This document shows positions 1 to 7,658 of a DNA stretch of 64,000 nt, one piece after another. The stretch spans positions 248,001-312,000 of the forward strand of contig NZ_JAJEWL010000001.1 of assembly GCF_020687695.1 (NCBI RefSeq), in the 5' to 3' direction. The position numbers and the translations under genes were made by a program. The stretch comes from Pusillimonas sp. MFBS29. GTDB taxonomy: Bacteria > Pseudomonadota > Gammaproteobacteria > Burkholderiales > Burkholderiaceae_B. The first letter of the stretch is position 1. Every line of letters starts with the position of its first letter. Under the pieces are notes generated by a model. That model made no database searches, was not told the origin of the DNA, and saw nothing but the letters and a program-made list of their open reading frames with translations.

Positions 1-27
1 ATCCTTGGTGATTCTGTTTTTGGGCAT
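1..27 (-). CDS. fis: Probable Fis, N-terminal start only (runs off left edge)
   Basis: Nine codons are visible (M-P-K-N-R-I-T-K-D), beginning with an ATG immediately after the dusB stop (TGAATG). The call rests mostly on context: dusB-fis is a conserved operon in proteobacteria, where Fis is a small nucleoid-associated DNA-bending protein. The nine residues alone cannot prove it. Confidence 0.45.
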
Positions 28-1047
28 TCAGAGGGTTGCGGCCCCGGATGCCCTGGCCATTATTGGCTCGTTGGATGGATGGCGGTCGAACCACTGCGCG
101 ATGGCACGGGTTTGCTCGCCGGTACTGCTGATTGTGTTGACCTGGGGCAAAAGTTCCTGGGCGTCTGGCAGGTCGGCCAGATACCAGCCTATATGCTTGC
201 GCGCCGAACGAACCCCGGTGAACTCGCCATAAAACTGATAATGGTCTTCAAGGTGGTCAAGCAGGCAGTCACGTAACTCGCCATAGGTGGGCGGCGGCAA
301 ATATGTGCCGTGAGCCAGATAATGGCTGATTTCACGAAAAATCCAGGGCCTGCCCTGTGCAGCGCGACCGACCATGACTGCGTCGGCGTTTGTGTACTCT
401 AGTACGTATTTGGCTTTTTCGGGACTATCGATATCCCCATTGGCAATGACCGGAATCTGTACTATCTGCTTGACCTCACGTATCGTATCGTACTCCGCCT
501 GGCCTTGATAAAGGTCACAGCGGGTGCGGCCGTGCAGGGTGATGGCGGCAACGCCAATGTCTTCTGCCAGCCGCGCAATCCGTACGGCATTGCGCGATGC
601 GCTGTCCCAGCCTGTGCGGGTTTTCAGTGTAACCGGAATGTTCCGTGGCTTGCAGGCATCAACCACGCTGCGCAATATGCGTGCGACCAGCTGTTCGTTG
701 CGCAGCAGCGCAGAGCCCGAAGCCACGTTGCAGACCTTTTTCACCGGGCAACCCATGTTGATGTCTATGATGCGGGCGCCTTTTTCTATGTTGAACACGG
801 CGGCTTCGGCCATCATGTCAGGATCCGAGCCTGCAATCTGGACGGCAATCGGGTCGATTTCGCCGTCATGATTCAGCCTTCTTGACGTTTTGACGCTGTT
901 CCACAGGCGTGGATTGCTGGCCGCCATTTCGGACACGGCATAACCTGCCCCCAGCGCTTTGCATAATTTGCGGTAGGGGCGATCGGTTACGCCTGCCATG
1001 GGGGCGACGAAAACAGGGTTGGGAAGGGACCAGGAGCCGATGCGCAT
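28..1047 (-). CDS. dusB: tRNA-dihydrouridine synthase B
   Basis: FMN-dependent enzyme that reduces uridine to dihydrouridine in the tRNA D-loop. The 339-residue product has the family N-terminal signature APMAGVTD at about residue 15 and the catalytic cysteine in INMGCPVKK at residue 100, followed by the conserved GSALL. A TIM barrel continues with LKTRTGW, TLHGRTR, IANGDI and GRAAQGRPW, all typical Dus motifs. The frame stays open upstream into ubiH, but similarity begins at MRIGSW; a GGGGG stretch lies about 12 nt before this ATG, so I start there. It lies 28 nt downstream of the ubiH stop and directly abuts the probable fis start, so ubiH-dusB-fis may be co-transcribed. Confidence 0.93.
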   Translation of the reverse strand: MRIGSWSLPNPVFVAPMAGVTDRPYRKLCKALGAGYAVSEMAASNPRLWNSVKTSRRLNHDGEIDPIAVQIAGSDPDMMAEAAVFNIEKGARIIDINMGCPVKKVCNVASGSALLRNEQLVARILRSVVDACKPRNIPVTLKTRTGWDSASRNAVRIARLAEDIGVAAITLHGRTRCDLYQGQAEYDTIREVKQIVQIPVIANGDIDSPEKAKYVLEYTNADAVMVGRAAQGRPWIFREISHYLAHGTYLPPPTYGELRDCLLDHLEDHYQFYGEFTGVRSARKHIGWYLADLPDAQELLPQVNTISSTGEQTRAIAQWFDRHPSNEPIMARASGAATL

Positions 1048-1075
1048 CGGAGTGATTTTAACCCCCGGAAAAGTT

Positions 1076-2227
1076 TTAGGTGCGCAGACCTTGCAACAAG
1101 TGGCGGGCCAGGGGTGTGCGCAACGAAGGAACCAGATCCAGCGCGAGCAATGCCAGTCCACCCGCATGTTCGACCAGGGGAATGCCGGTGCTGAACACGC
1201 GGGGCAGAAAATCGGTGATTCCGGCGGTAAGCCAGCGATCAGGGCGCCGCTGGCTGGCAAAACGTGCCAGCAGGGGGCTCGGATCGGTGTCGGGACGGGC
1301 CAGCCACGGCGCCAGGGTCTGGCCCAGCTGGGCAGCATCGCGCAGCCCGAGGTTCAAGCCCTGTCCGGCCACCGGGTGCAGCGTTTGGGCAGCGTTGCCG
1401 ATGGCGACTGTTCTGTCGTTGATCAATGACGGTCCGGCGTGCATGCTTAATGGAAAAATATGGCGCTGGCCCAGGCAGGTGAAGTTGCCCAGGCGTTCAC
1501 CGAACATGGTGCGCAGGGCCACGGCAAAGTCGGCGTCAGGCAAACCCTGCAATTGCTTCGCGTGATCGGGAGCGCAGCACCACACGACGCCATACACGTC
1601 ATCGGCCTGGGGGTGCGGCAGGATGGCCAGAGGACCTTCGCGGGTGAAGCGCTCGAAGGCCCAGTGTTTTCTGGGTTGTGCGGCGCGTACGGTAGCGAGC
1701 AGGGCATGCTGCTTGTAGTGGCGCTCTATGCCCTGGGGCCTGACGCCATCGGACTGTATGGCAAGGGCACTGGAAAACGACGTTTCGTTGTCCTGGAAAG
1801 TCAGATGGCCCGGCGCAGGATGAGGTGCAGCCGTGGATTCGATCAGGGTGGCCCCGGATTGTTGCAGTGCCTGGTGCAAGGCCTGCAGCAAGGCGTCGTA
1901 TGCAACCACGCTGCCCAATCGGGGTACATCGAGCTCGTCGTGCCTGATCAGTGTGCGTCCCAGGCGGCCTCGTTGGGAAACATGTACGGTGTGGATGTCG
2001 GCGGACTCAGCCGGCCAGCCGTTCAGGTGCTCAAGCAGGGCGCGGCTGCCGTGATTCAGGGCCAGGGTGCGGGGGTCCACATCCTGAGTGCCAGGGCGTG
2101 AATGAAATTGCCGGCCGAGCAGCGCAATACGATCGGGCCGCGGCGACTTGCCGGCCAGCATCAGCGTCAGTGCGGCGCCCGCTGGGCCCGCACCGCAGAT
2201 GACGATATCGTAGGTGGGCCTATCCAT
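1076..2227 (-). CDS. ubiH: UbiH/UbiF/VisC-family FAD-dependent ubiquinone-biosynthesis hydroxylase
   Basis: Aromatic-ring flavoprotein monooxygenase of ubiquinone biosynthesis, acting on a polyprenyl-phenol at the inner membrane. The 383-residue product has the Rossmann FAD motif CGAGPAG at residues 11-17 and the second FAD motif near the C-terminus (AIGNAAQTLHPVAGQG-LNLGLRDA), characteristic of UbiH/COQ6 proteins; the usual GDAAH aspartate is an asparagine here. An upstream in-frame ATG exists at 2290, but the ATG at 2227 has a GGAAAG Shine-Dalgarno eight bases away and starts at the conserved DIVICGAG strand. Whether it hydroxylates C6, C5 or C1 cannot be told from sequence, so the symbol is a family label. 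Confidence 0.82.
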   Translation of the reverse strand: MDRPTYDIVICGAGPAGAALTLMLAGKSPRPDRIALLGRQFHSRPGTQDVDPRTLALNHGSRALLEHLNGWPAESADIHTVHVSQRGRLGRTLIRHDELDVPRLGSVVAYDALLQALHQALQQSGATLIESTAAPHPAPGHLTFQDNETSFSSALAIQSDGVRPQGIERHYKQHALLATVRAAQPRKHWAFERFTREGPLAILPHPQADDVYGVVWCCAPDHAKQLQGLPDADFAVALRTMFGERLGNFTCLGQRHIFPLSMHAGPSLINDRTVAIGNAAQTLHPVAGQGLNLGLRDAAQLGQTLAPWLARPDTDPSPLLARFASQRRPDRWLTAGITDFLPRVFSTGIPLVEHAGGLALLALDLVPSLRTPLARHLLQGLRT

Positions 2228-2288
2228 ATGCTTTCCATGCTTGACTACAATGTTGAAATTGTAGGCCTTAATGATCAGACCCGGAATC

Positions 2289-2732
2289 ATGACTCAAAGC
2301 AGTGCTGTAGCCCCTTCTCCTCATCGCAGCAAGGTCACGGTTGCCTGGCTGGCTTGCTTGCTGGGTTTTACCGGCGCCCACGCCTGGTATATGGGGCGTT
2401 CCTGGGCCTGGTTATGGACCGCCTTTACCGCCCTGATGCTGATACTGGCGCAGTTTTACCCGGTATGGTGGGACAACCCGCCTTTTCTGTTACTGATCGT
2501 GCCGATTGCCGCCGGCTTCATAGAGGCGCTGGTCTTTGCCTTGACGCCCGACGAAAAATTCGACCGGAAATACAACCCGGAGTCAGGGCGGACCACACGC
2601 ACCGGCTGGGGGCCGGTGCTGGCTGCTATCGCGGCGACGTTCCTGGGCGGAACCGTCCTGATGTTCGGTCTGGCGCTGATCGTCATGCATGTCTACAAGG
2701 CCATGGGCTGGCTCGACGGCTACGTATACTGA
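2289..2732 (+). CDS. Small multi-spanning membrane protein (TM2-like), function unknown
   Basis: A 147-residue protein with about four hydrophobic helices. After a short cytosolic lead (SPHRSKVTVAW) comes a Gly/Ala-rich membrane hairpin, a second pair of helices around FLLLIVPIAAGFIEALVFAL, a polar DEKFDRKYNPESGR loop and a final pair of segments. The first hairpin resembles TM2-domain proteins. It is divergent from ubiH with 61 bp between the starts. An alternative ATG at 2271 would add six residues. No catalytic motif is visible. Confidence 0.6.
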   Translation: MTQSSAVAPSPHRSKVTVAWLACLLGFTGAHAWYMGRSWAWLWTAFTALMLILAQFYPVWWDNPPFLLLIVPIAAGFIEALVFALTPDEKFDRKYNPESGRTTRTGWGPVLAAIAATFLGGTVLMFGLALIVMHVYKAMGWLDGYVY

Positions 2733-2772
2733 TTTCTTTATGAATTTCTTGCAATTGGAAGCCGTCCCAGGG

Positions 2773-2801
2773 TTGTCCCTAGGCGGGTATGCGGCTACAA
2801 T
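2773..2801 (+). promoter_or_regulatory. Sigma70-type promoter for the structured leader
   Basis: TTGTCC at 2773-2778 and TACAAT at 2796-2801 with an exact 17-bp spacer. It fires into the leader RNA beginning near 2808 and is the only good promoter match in the 2733-3061 gap. Confidence 0.6.
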
Positions 2802-2820
2802 GAAGGCTGTCAATTCTATA

Positions 2821-3056
2821 GGAGCCACGAGGTGAATTCCGACCCCGGCGACAGTAATAGTCGATCTTGCATCGACCACTCGTTCACCAGGCGCGTCTAG
2901 GCAGCAAGCTCACCCAAGCTCCGCAATGCCACGCCCTGGTTTTTCCAAGGCGTGGTATCTGATCATTCAGACTCCCGTCGTATCAATGTGCAAACCGGGC
3001 CGCCTTAGGCGGCCGGTTCTCGCGCCGCCCTGACGGCGCGCATAAAACAATGGGGG
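2821..3056 (+). ncRNA. Structured 5' leader RNA, unassigned class
   Basis: About 240 nt between the promoter and the next gene can fold extensively. P1 pairs GGAGC (2821-2825) with GCTCC (2918-2922). P2 pairs GGTGAA (2831-2836) with TTCACC (2883-2888), and a competing TCACC lies at 2910-2914. P3 is a perfect hairpin, GTCGAT (2860-2865) with ATCGAC (2871-2876). Further 3' are a CCACGCC/GGCGTGG hairpin (2929-2956), a GC-rich ACCG-GCCGCC/GGCGGC-CGGT hairpin (about 2995-3016) and GCGCCG/CGGCGC (about 3022-3039), the last just ahead of the ribosome-binding site of the next gene. The layout looks like a riboswitch or attenuator; I do not recognise a known class, and the M-box consensus does not fit. 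Confidence 0.5.
2832..2900 (+). CDS. Possible 22-codon leader peptide (uORF)
   Basis: GTG start with GGAG seven bases upstream (2821-2824) and a TAG stop at 2898-2900. The peptide starts M-N-S-D-P-G-D-S-N-S-R and ends T-R-R-V. The acidic/proline cluster right after the start recalls the Mg-sensing leader peptide of mgtA (MgtL), and the gene below encodes an MgtC-C-terminal-like domain. The codons lie inside RNA stems P2 and P3, so the open frame could be incidental to RNA structure. Confidence 0.35.
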   Translation: MNSDPGDSNSRSCIDHSFTRRV

Positions 3057-3061
3057 TTCTT

Positions 3062-3397
3062 ATGCGTTTATTTAATTTGTTCCTGCGTCGTGCCGGCCTG
3101 CAGTCGGTACCCGTCCGTGTCCCCAGCTCGACCTCGAGGCTTACGGTGGTGTGCCCCCGGCATCAGCTTGCCGATGTGCGCAAGCAGATCTATCAGGGTT
3201 TCGAAGGCTCTGGGCTGCGAGTGGCAACATTGCAGGTTGATCGCGCTTTACAGCACGATATGGCACGTACCTGTGTCACCGTTCATTGCCCGCCGGAATT
3301 GCGTTCCGTGCTCATGACACAAGCCCGGCAGCTCAGTCAGTTTCCCGGCGTTGCACAGGTTCAGTGGGGCGATCAGCGCCATATTGCTTTAAACTAG
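3062..3397 (+). CDS. Stand-alone MgtC C-terminal/ACT-like domain protein
   Basis: A 111-residue protein. After a short basic start (MRLFNLFLRRAG) one alpha/beta domain runs from about residue 25: LTVVCPRHQLADVRKQIYQ, a middle strand (GLRVATLQVD), then ARTCVTVHCP and a C-terminal QFPGVAQVQW. This strand-helix-strand order and the closing PGV..V.W pattern resemble the soluble C-terminal domain of MgtC/SapB membrane proteins, but the MgtC membrane part is missing. I take the ATG at 3062, which has GGGGG five bases upstream, over the in-frame ATG at 3050. It follows the structured leader. It may be a relic of a larger gene or a free regulatory domain; the family call is tentative. Confidence 0.45.
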   Translation: MRLFNLFLRRAGLQSVPVRVPSSTSRLTVVCPRHQLADVRKQIYQGFEGSGLRVATLQVDRALQHDMARTCVTVHCPPELRSVLMTQARQLSQFPGVAQVQWGDQRHIALN

Positions 3398-3426
3398 GCG
3401 GGTTCGCGCTAACTGAATTTTTCTTC

Positions 3427-4290
3427 ATGATAGTCATTGATTGGCTGACGCCCTGGGAATTTTCCCCCGCGTTGCTACTGATGTTTTTTGCCGGTTGCTG
3501 GCTGTTCTTGCGCGGCTGCCGTGTCCATCGGGTCAGCTTCGCACGCCAGTTGCTTTTCTGGCTGGGCGTCGTTTTTCTGTATTTGTCATTGCACACGCGT
3601 GTCGACTACTACGCCGAACGCATGTTCTTCATACATCGCCTGCAGCACCTGGTCCTGCATCATCTGGGGCCACTGTTGATCATGGGCGCATACCCGGGTC
3701 AGGTGTTGCGCGCCGGACTGCCCATGCGCTGGCGTCTGCGCTTGCGTGACTTTCGCCAGACAAAAACCGGCCGTGGGCTCGAGGCGGTGCTGACCAATAA
3801 AATCTTCGTGCCAGTGCTGTTTGTCGTGCTGGTTGTCGGCTTCCTGATTCCCACGGTGCAGTTCTACTCCATGCTTGACTGGCGTCTGTACCGTTTCATG
3901 AACTGGTCGGTGGTAATCAGTGGTTTCATGTACTGGAATTTGATTCTCGACCGGCGCCCCAGCCCGCCGGCAGTACTGTCGCCCGGCGGACGAATCATCT
4001 CGCCCGTGCTGACCATGGTGCCGCAAATGGTGGTGGGGGCGATCATTACCTTCACCGAATATGATCTGTATCCCATCTTTGATCTTTGCGGACGCGCGAT
4101 TCCGGGCATGACGGCCCTGACGGATCAGGCCATAGGCGGGCTCACAATGTGGGTGCTGGCCGGCTTCGTCGAGGTGTTCGGCCTGCTCTTTGCCCTGGCA
4201 ACACTCATGCGTCTGTCAGGCAAGAATCGATTACCCAATAAACAAGATCTTTTGCGGCGCAAACAGGCGGTGGTTGCCCCCATTTCCTGA
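3427..4290 (+). CDS. ctaG: Cytochrome c oxidase assembly protein, caa3-type CtaG family
   Basis: A 287-residue integral membrane protein with about seven hydrophobic segments and the histidine-rich stretch IHRLQHLVLHHLGPLLI at about residues 69-85, a hallmark of the caa3_CtaG family, which helps assemble or metallate cytochrome c oxidase. This family is unrelated to the Cox11-type CtaG. The frame is open upstream to 3286, but that overlaps the preceding gene and is not hydrophobic; the ATG at 3427 begins directly before the first membrane helix, though its Shine-Dalgarno is weak. No oxidase genes are adjacent. Confidence 0.72.
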   Translation: MIVIDWLTPWEFSPALLLMFFAGCWLFLRGCRVHRVSFARQLLFWLGVVFLYLSLHTRVDYYAERMFFIHRLQHLVLHHLGPLLIMGAYPGQVLRAGLPMRWRLRLRDFRQTKTGRGLEAVLTNKIFVPVLFVVLVVGFLIPTVQFYSMLDWRLYRFMNWSVVISGFMYWNLILDRRPSPPAVLSPGGRIISPVLTMVPQMVVGAIITFTEYDLYPIFDLCGRAIPGMTALTDQAIGGLTMWVLAGFVEVFGLLFALATLMRLSGKNRLPNKQDLLRRKQAVVAPIS

Positions 4291-4313
4291 CGCTCCCGCA
4301 CTACTTCGGACTC

Positions 4314-5819
4314 ATGGCTGCCACCAGAACTGATTTTCGAAACCGATTTTATTCCCGCGCGGTCAGCGCCGGACTTATTGCGTTGATGTGCTGGAGCGGG
4401 CCGGCAGTCACGCAGCCCGTGGGCATCCCCAGCATGGGGTCGGCTTCGTCAGCAGAGCTTTCGCCCGCCCTGGAGCGTACGCTGGGCGATGCCATTATGG
4501 AGCAGGGGCGGCGCGATCCCACTTATATCGCTGATCCGGACGTCAGTCAGTACCTGACCGAAATGGGCCGGCGCCTGGCGGCCAACGCTCCCGGTGGATC
4601 TGGTCAGCGCATTACGATATTTGGTGTGCGAGACCCTCAAATCAATGCGTTTGCCCTGCCGGGTGGCTATATAGGCATCAACAGCGGGCTGGTCGTTTCG
4701 GCCCAGAGCGAATCCGAACTGGCTTCGGTTGTAGCCCATGAAATCGGCCATGTTGTGCAACGGCATATTGCGCGCGGCATGACGCAACGTTCTCAAAGCG
4801 GCCACGTGGTGATTGCGGCCCTTGCCGCAGCCTTGCTCGCCGCCCTGTCCGGCAGCAGCGATCTGGCCATGGGTGTGGCGGCGTTCGGCCAGGCTGCTGC
4901 AGTGGATCGCCAGTTGGGTTTTTCCCGCCAGGCCGAGCAGGAAGCTGATCGCGCAGGGTTTGAAATGATGCGCCAGACGGGCTTCGATCCGCGCGGCATG
5001 GTGCGTATGTTCCAGCAATTGGGCAACGCATCCCGGCTCAACGAGGGTTCAGGCGGCGGCTATACCAGTACCCATCCCCTGTCCATCCAGCGCATGTCCG
5101 ACATCCAGAACCGGGTTGCAAGATTGCCCTCGACTACCGTGCGCAGTGCAGACTCCTTCTGGTACATACGCGCCAAGCTGCGCGTCGTGCAGGCGCGCAG
5201 CAGCCAGCCCTTGCGTAATGCGCTGGATAAACTGCGGCTGGACGCCCGGCAAAAGACAGGAGTCGAGCAGTCGGCGGCCTGGTATGGTCTGGCCTATGCC
5301 GCCTGGCAAAAGAAAGACTGGTCGGCGGCGAGCGAGGCGCTGGCCCAGGCGCAAAAAGGCAATGTAAACAGCCCGGAGATCGCCGGCTTGGCCGTTGCGC
5401 TGGCGCTGGAGCAGGGAGACAACGCACAGGCGGCCGCCTTGTCCGCTGCGGCCTGGAAGCGCTGGCCCGACAGCCAGGGTGTTGCCCTGGCGCGGGTCGA
5501 GGCCCTGCAAAAGATGGGTCAGGACGAACAGGCAGTGCAACTGCTGTCACAGCTGACCAAACAATGGCCGGATGTTCCGCGCTTGCACCAGTTGCAGGCA
5601 CAAAGCTACGAACGTCTGGGACGCCATATCGAGGCCAGGCGCGCCATGGCGAGCTTTTACGAGCAGACCGGGGCCTTGCCCTCGGCGGTCGCACAGCTTG
5701 AACAGGCGCGCAGCATGTCCAAAGACTTTTACGTGCAGTCCGAGCTGGATGTGAAGATACGCGAGCTTAAAGAACGCCTGGCGTCCGACCGCCAGCTACT
5801 GGAGCGTTTCAAGTCTTAG
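4314..5819 (+). CDS. bepA: M48-family periplasmic metalloprotease with TPR region (BepA/YfgC-like)
   Basis: Zinc metalloprotease/chaperone of outer-membrane protein quality control. The 501-residue product has an N-terminal export signal (SAGLIALMCWSGPAV), an M48 catalytic domain with the zinc motif VVAHEIGHVVQRH at about residue 140, and the third ligand in QEADRAGFEMM about 60 residues later. The C-terminal half (from about 280) is alanine-rich helical repeats of TPR type. This domain order matches BepA. In E. coli BepA handles LptD and BamA assembly; that role is inferred here. Its stop overlaps the convergent hydrolase stop by 4 bp. Confidence 0.85.
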   Translation: MAATRTDFRNRFYSRAVSAGLIALMCWSGPAVTQPVGIPSMGSASSAELSPALERTLGDAIMEQGRRDPTYIADPDVSQYLTEMGRRLAANAPGGSGQRITIFGVRDPQINAFALPGGYIGINSGLVVSAQSESELASVVAHEIGHVVQRHIARGMTQRSQSGHVVIAALAAALLAALSGSSDLAMGVAAFGQAAAVDRQLGFSRQAEQEADRAGFEMMRQTGFDPRGMVRMFQQLGNASRLNEGSGGGYTSTHPLSIQRMSDIQNRVARLPSTTVRSADSFWYIRAKLRVVQARSSQPLRNALDKLRLDARQKTGVEQSAAWYGLAYAAWQKKDWSAASEALAQAQKGNVNSPEIAGLAVALALEQGDNAQAAALSAAAWKRWPDSQGVALARVEALQKMGQDEQAVQLLSQLTKQWPDVPRLHQLQAQSYERLGRHIEARRAMASFYEQTGALPSAVAQLEQARSMSKDFYVQSELDVKIRELKERLASDRQLLERFKS

Positions 5820-6907
5820 CGGCCGCTTTCGAAGAATCGTGCCAGTCTGGCCGGCAGCCAGCCCAGATGACCGGGGAAGGGCGCTGTGACGAAAGCGGCG
5901 TGGCCCCCCTCGGCGGGCTGGTGCAACAGAACACTGGATGAACAATCGTGCGAGCCTGGCAATGACGGCCCGGGAACAAAGGGGTCGTTACGAGCATTCA
6001 GCACCAGGGTCGGTACGGCAATGTCGGGCAGCAGCGGCTTGCTTGACGCCCGCGTCCAGTAATCCAGCGCGTTTTTGTATCCGTGCATGGGCGCCGTATA
6101 CAAAGTATCGAACTCACGTAGCGTCTTGCACTGGCTTAGTCTGAAGACATCGATATTGCCAGGAAAGCGCTTGGCTTTTTCGACAATCTTGGTTTTCATG
6201 GTCTTCAGAAAATAGCGTGTGTACAGGCGCTTGCCCAGCGAGGTGTCCGACAGCTGCGTTCCGCAGGCCAGCAGGTCCATGGGAACCGATACTGCGGTCG
6301 CTGCCGTCAGCCACGACAGCGTACTGCCTTGTTCGCCCAGGTGCTTGAGCATGGCATTGCCGCCGAGCGAGACACCTGTGGCATGCCAGCGTGCGTGGGG
6401 CAGCCGTTGGCGGACTGTATCCAGCATGAACTCTATATCGGCGGAGTCCCCGGAGTAATAGGCCCGGGCCATACGATTTGGAAAACCTGAGCAACTGCGG
6501 AAATGAGCAATTACAACGACCCAGCCGCGCGCACGGAAGTATTGGGCGATCGCCTGGGCATAGTGACTGCGGCTGCTGCCTTCCAGACCGTGGAACAGGA
6601 TCAGTGCAGGGGTTCCAGGCGCAGTGGGCAGCGAATCCCAGTCTTCCGCTTGCAGCCAGCGTCGTGCGGCTGTGTTTTGCAGGGCAGGGTCTGGCTCTAT
6701 GGCCTGGCCGTTCGCCAGCCGGTCGGAAAACAGGCCGGGCCCCGTCCAGTCGAAGTCCAGGAAGTCGCCGTCAGGGGTATTGACGCGTTCACGTGCGAAC
6801 GAAATATGGTGGTAGCGCGCCATGAGCACGCCATACACGGTTTGCAGGTGTCCGCCTGGCAGCCACGCGGGGCTGGGACAAGGTGAGGTGTCAATCTGTG
6901 CCGTCAC
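5816..6907 (-). CDS. YheT-like alpha/beta hydrolase
   Basis: A 363-residue hydrolase of the YheT/ABHD1 family. It opens with the family signature WLPGGHLQTVYG, has the oxyanion region LILFHGLEGSSRSHYA, the nucleophile elbow GVSLGGNA, the acid NARNDPFVPG and the histidine in EGGHAAFV. FRSCSGFPNR is also typical. Physiological substrates of this family are poorly defined. The start is GTG with AAGG upstream; it follows the preceding small gene by 9 nt, so the two are probably co-transcribed. Confidence 0.85.
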   Translation of the reverse strand: MTAQIDTSPCPSPAWLPGGHLQTVYGVLMARYHHISFARERVNTPDGDFLDFDWTGPGLFSDRLANGQAIEPDPALQNTAARRWLQAEDWDSLPTAPGTPALILFHGLEGSSRSHYAQAIAQYFRARGWVVVIAHFRSCSGFPNRMARAYYSGDSADIEFMLDTVRQRLPHARWHATGVSLGGNAMLKHLGEQGSTLSWLTAATAVSVPMDLLACGTQLSDTSLGKRLYTRYFLKTMKTKIVEKAKRFPGNIDVFRLSQCKTLREFDTLYTAPMHGYKNALDYWTRASSKPLLPDIAVPTLVLNARNDPFVPGPSLPGSHDCSSSVLLHQPAEGGHAAFVTAPFPGHLGWLPARLARFFESGR

Positions 6908-6916
6908 GTCCCGCCT

Positions 6917-7339
6917 TCAGTGCAGCGTGTCGGGCCGGTCTTGCAAATCGAACAGGTCGATTTCCTGCGGCGCGTGCGACGCATGGTGCAAGACCATTTT
7001 CCAGCCGTAGCGGCCTTTGTGGAAAATGTTGGTGGAATAGCAATGCGCAGTCTGGCTGCCTTGTGCCGTGCTGACGGACAGTTGTTCTATCAGTACGTGA
7101 ATCGAGCTCATGACGCTGGTCATGATCATGGGACGCACAGGCTGGATGTTGACCGGACCGTTGGCGAAAATCTGCTGCCAGGCGCTTTTCAGGGCGTCGT
7201 GGCCTATGGTCCGCATTCCGCCCGGGTGTATGCAGACCACCTCCTCGTCGTCAGCCCAGACCTGCATCATCAATGCAAGGTCAGCTTGACGCAGCGCCTG
7301 ATAGAACGCCTGCTCGGCCTCTTGGGGTGTGGTGAACAT
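6917..7339 (-). CDS. SnoaL/NTF2-fold protein of unknown function
   Basis: A 140-residue single-domain protein. It starts MFTTPQEAEQAFYQALRQADL, followed by MMQVWADDEEVVCIHPGG, the pattern of DUF4440/SnoaL-like NTF2-fold proteins in which a helical start leads into a cupped sheet (WADDEEVVCIHP, GRYGWKMVLHHAS). No catalytic function can be assigned. The longer open frame to 7453 lacks similarity, so I start at 7339. It lies 9 nt upstream of the YheT-like gene. Confidence 0.7.
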   Translation of the reverse strand: MFTTPQEAEQAFYQALRQADLALMMQVWADDEEVVCIHPGGMRTIGHDALKSAWQQIFANGPVNIQPVRPMIMTSVMSSIHVLIEQLSVSTAQGSQTAHCYSTNIFHKGRYGWKMVLHHASHAPQEIDLFDLQDRPDTLH

Positions 7340-7392
7340 ATAGCGGGTAACCGGTAGTAGCGGAGCGCGCCCCGAAAGGGCACTTGCGCCTG

Positions 7393-7605
7393 TTAGTGTC
7401 CGTGAACCTTTTCGCCGTCTCTGAGCTGATAGGCGGCACTGCAGTAGGGGCACAAGGCCTTGCCGGTCTTGGCGACTTCAATGTAGACGCGGGGGTGCAT
7501 GCTCCAGAGCGGCGAGTGTGGCCCCGGGCAGTACAGGGGCAAGTCGTCGGCCTTCACGAAGATAGTGTCATCTTTGGGAACTGCGGTATTGGGGGTACTG
7601 CTCAT
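7393..7605 (-). CDS. CHCC-type zinc-finger protein (NDUFS6-like)
   Basis: A 70-residue protein with ligands spaced as in small bacterial zinc-finger proteins related to mitochondrial NDUFS6: LPLYCPGPHSPLWSMHPRVYI followed by KALCPYCSAAYQL. The single C plus H, then CxxC, can bind one zinc. AGGA lies 8 nt before the ATG at 7605. It follows ilvE by 53 nt on the same strand. Confidence 0.75.
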   Translation of the reverse strand: MSSTPNTAVPKDDTIFVKADDLPLYCPGPHSPLWSMHPRVYIEVAKTGKALCPYCSAAYQLRDGEKVHGH

Positions 7606-7658
7606 GGTAGATCCTGATAAATAGATTTTGTATGGATGGTATGCAGCGCGTGGCCGGC

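Noticed and set aside
1048-1338. N-terminal extension of dusB
   Set aside because: Lies inside the ubiH 3' end, with no Dus similarity; the family start is at 1047.
2815-2925. M-box (Mg) riboswitch
   Set aside because: A TATAGGAGCC string resembles the reverse complement of part of the M-box core, but in the wrong orientation and without the remaining conserved segments.
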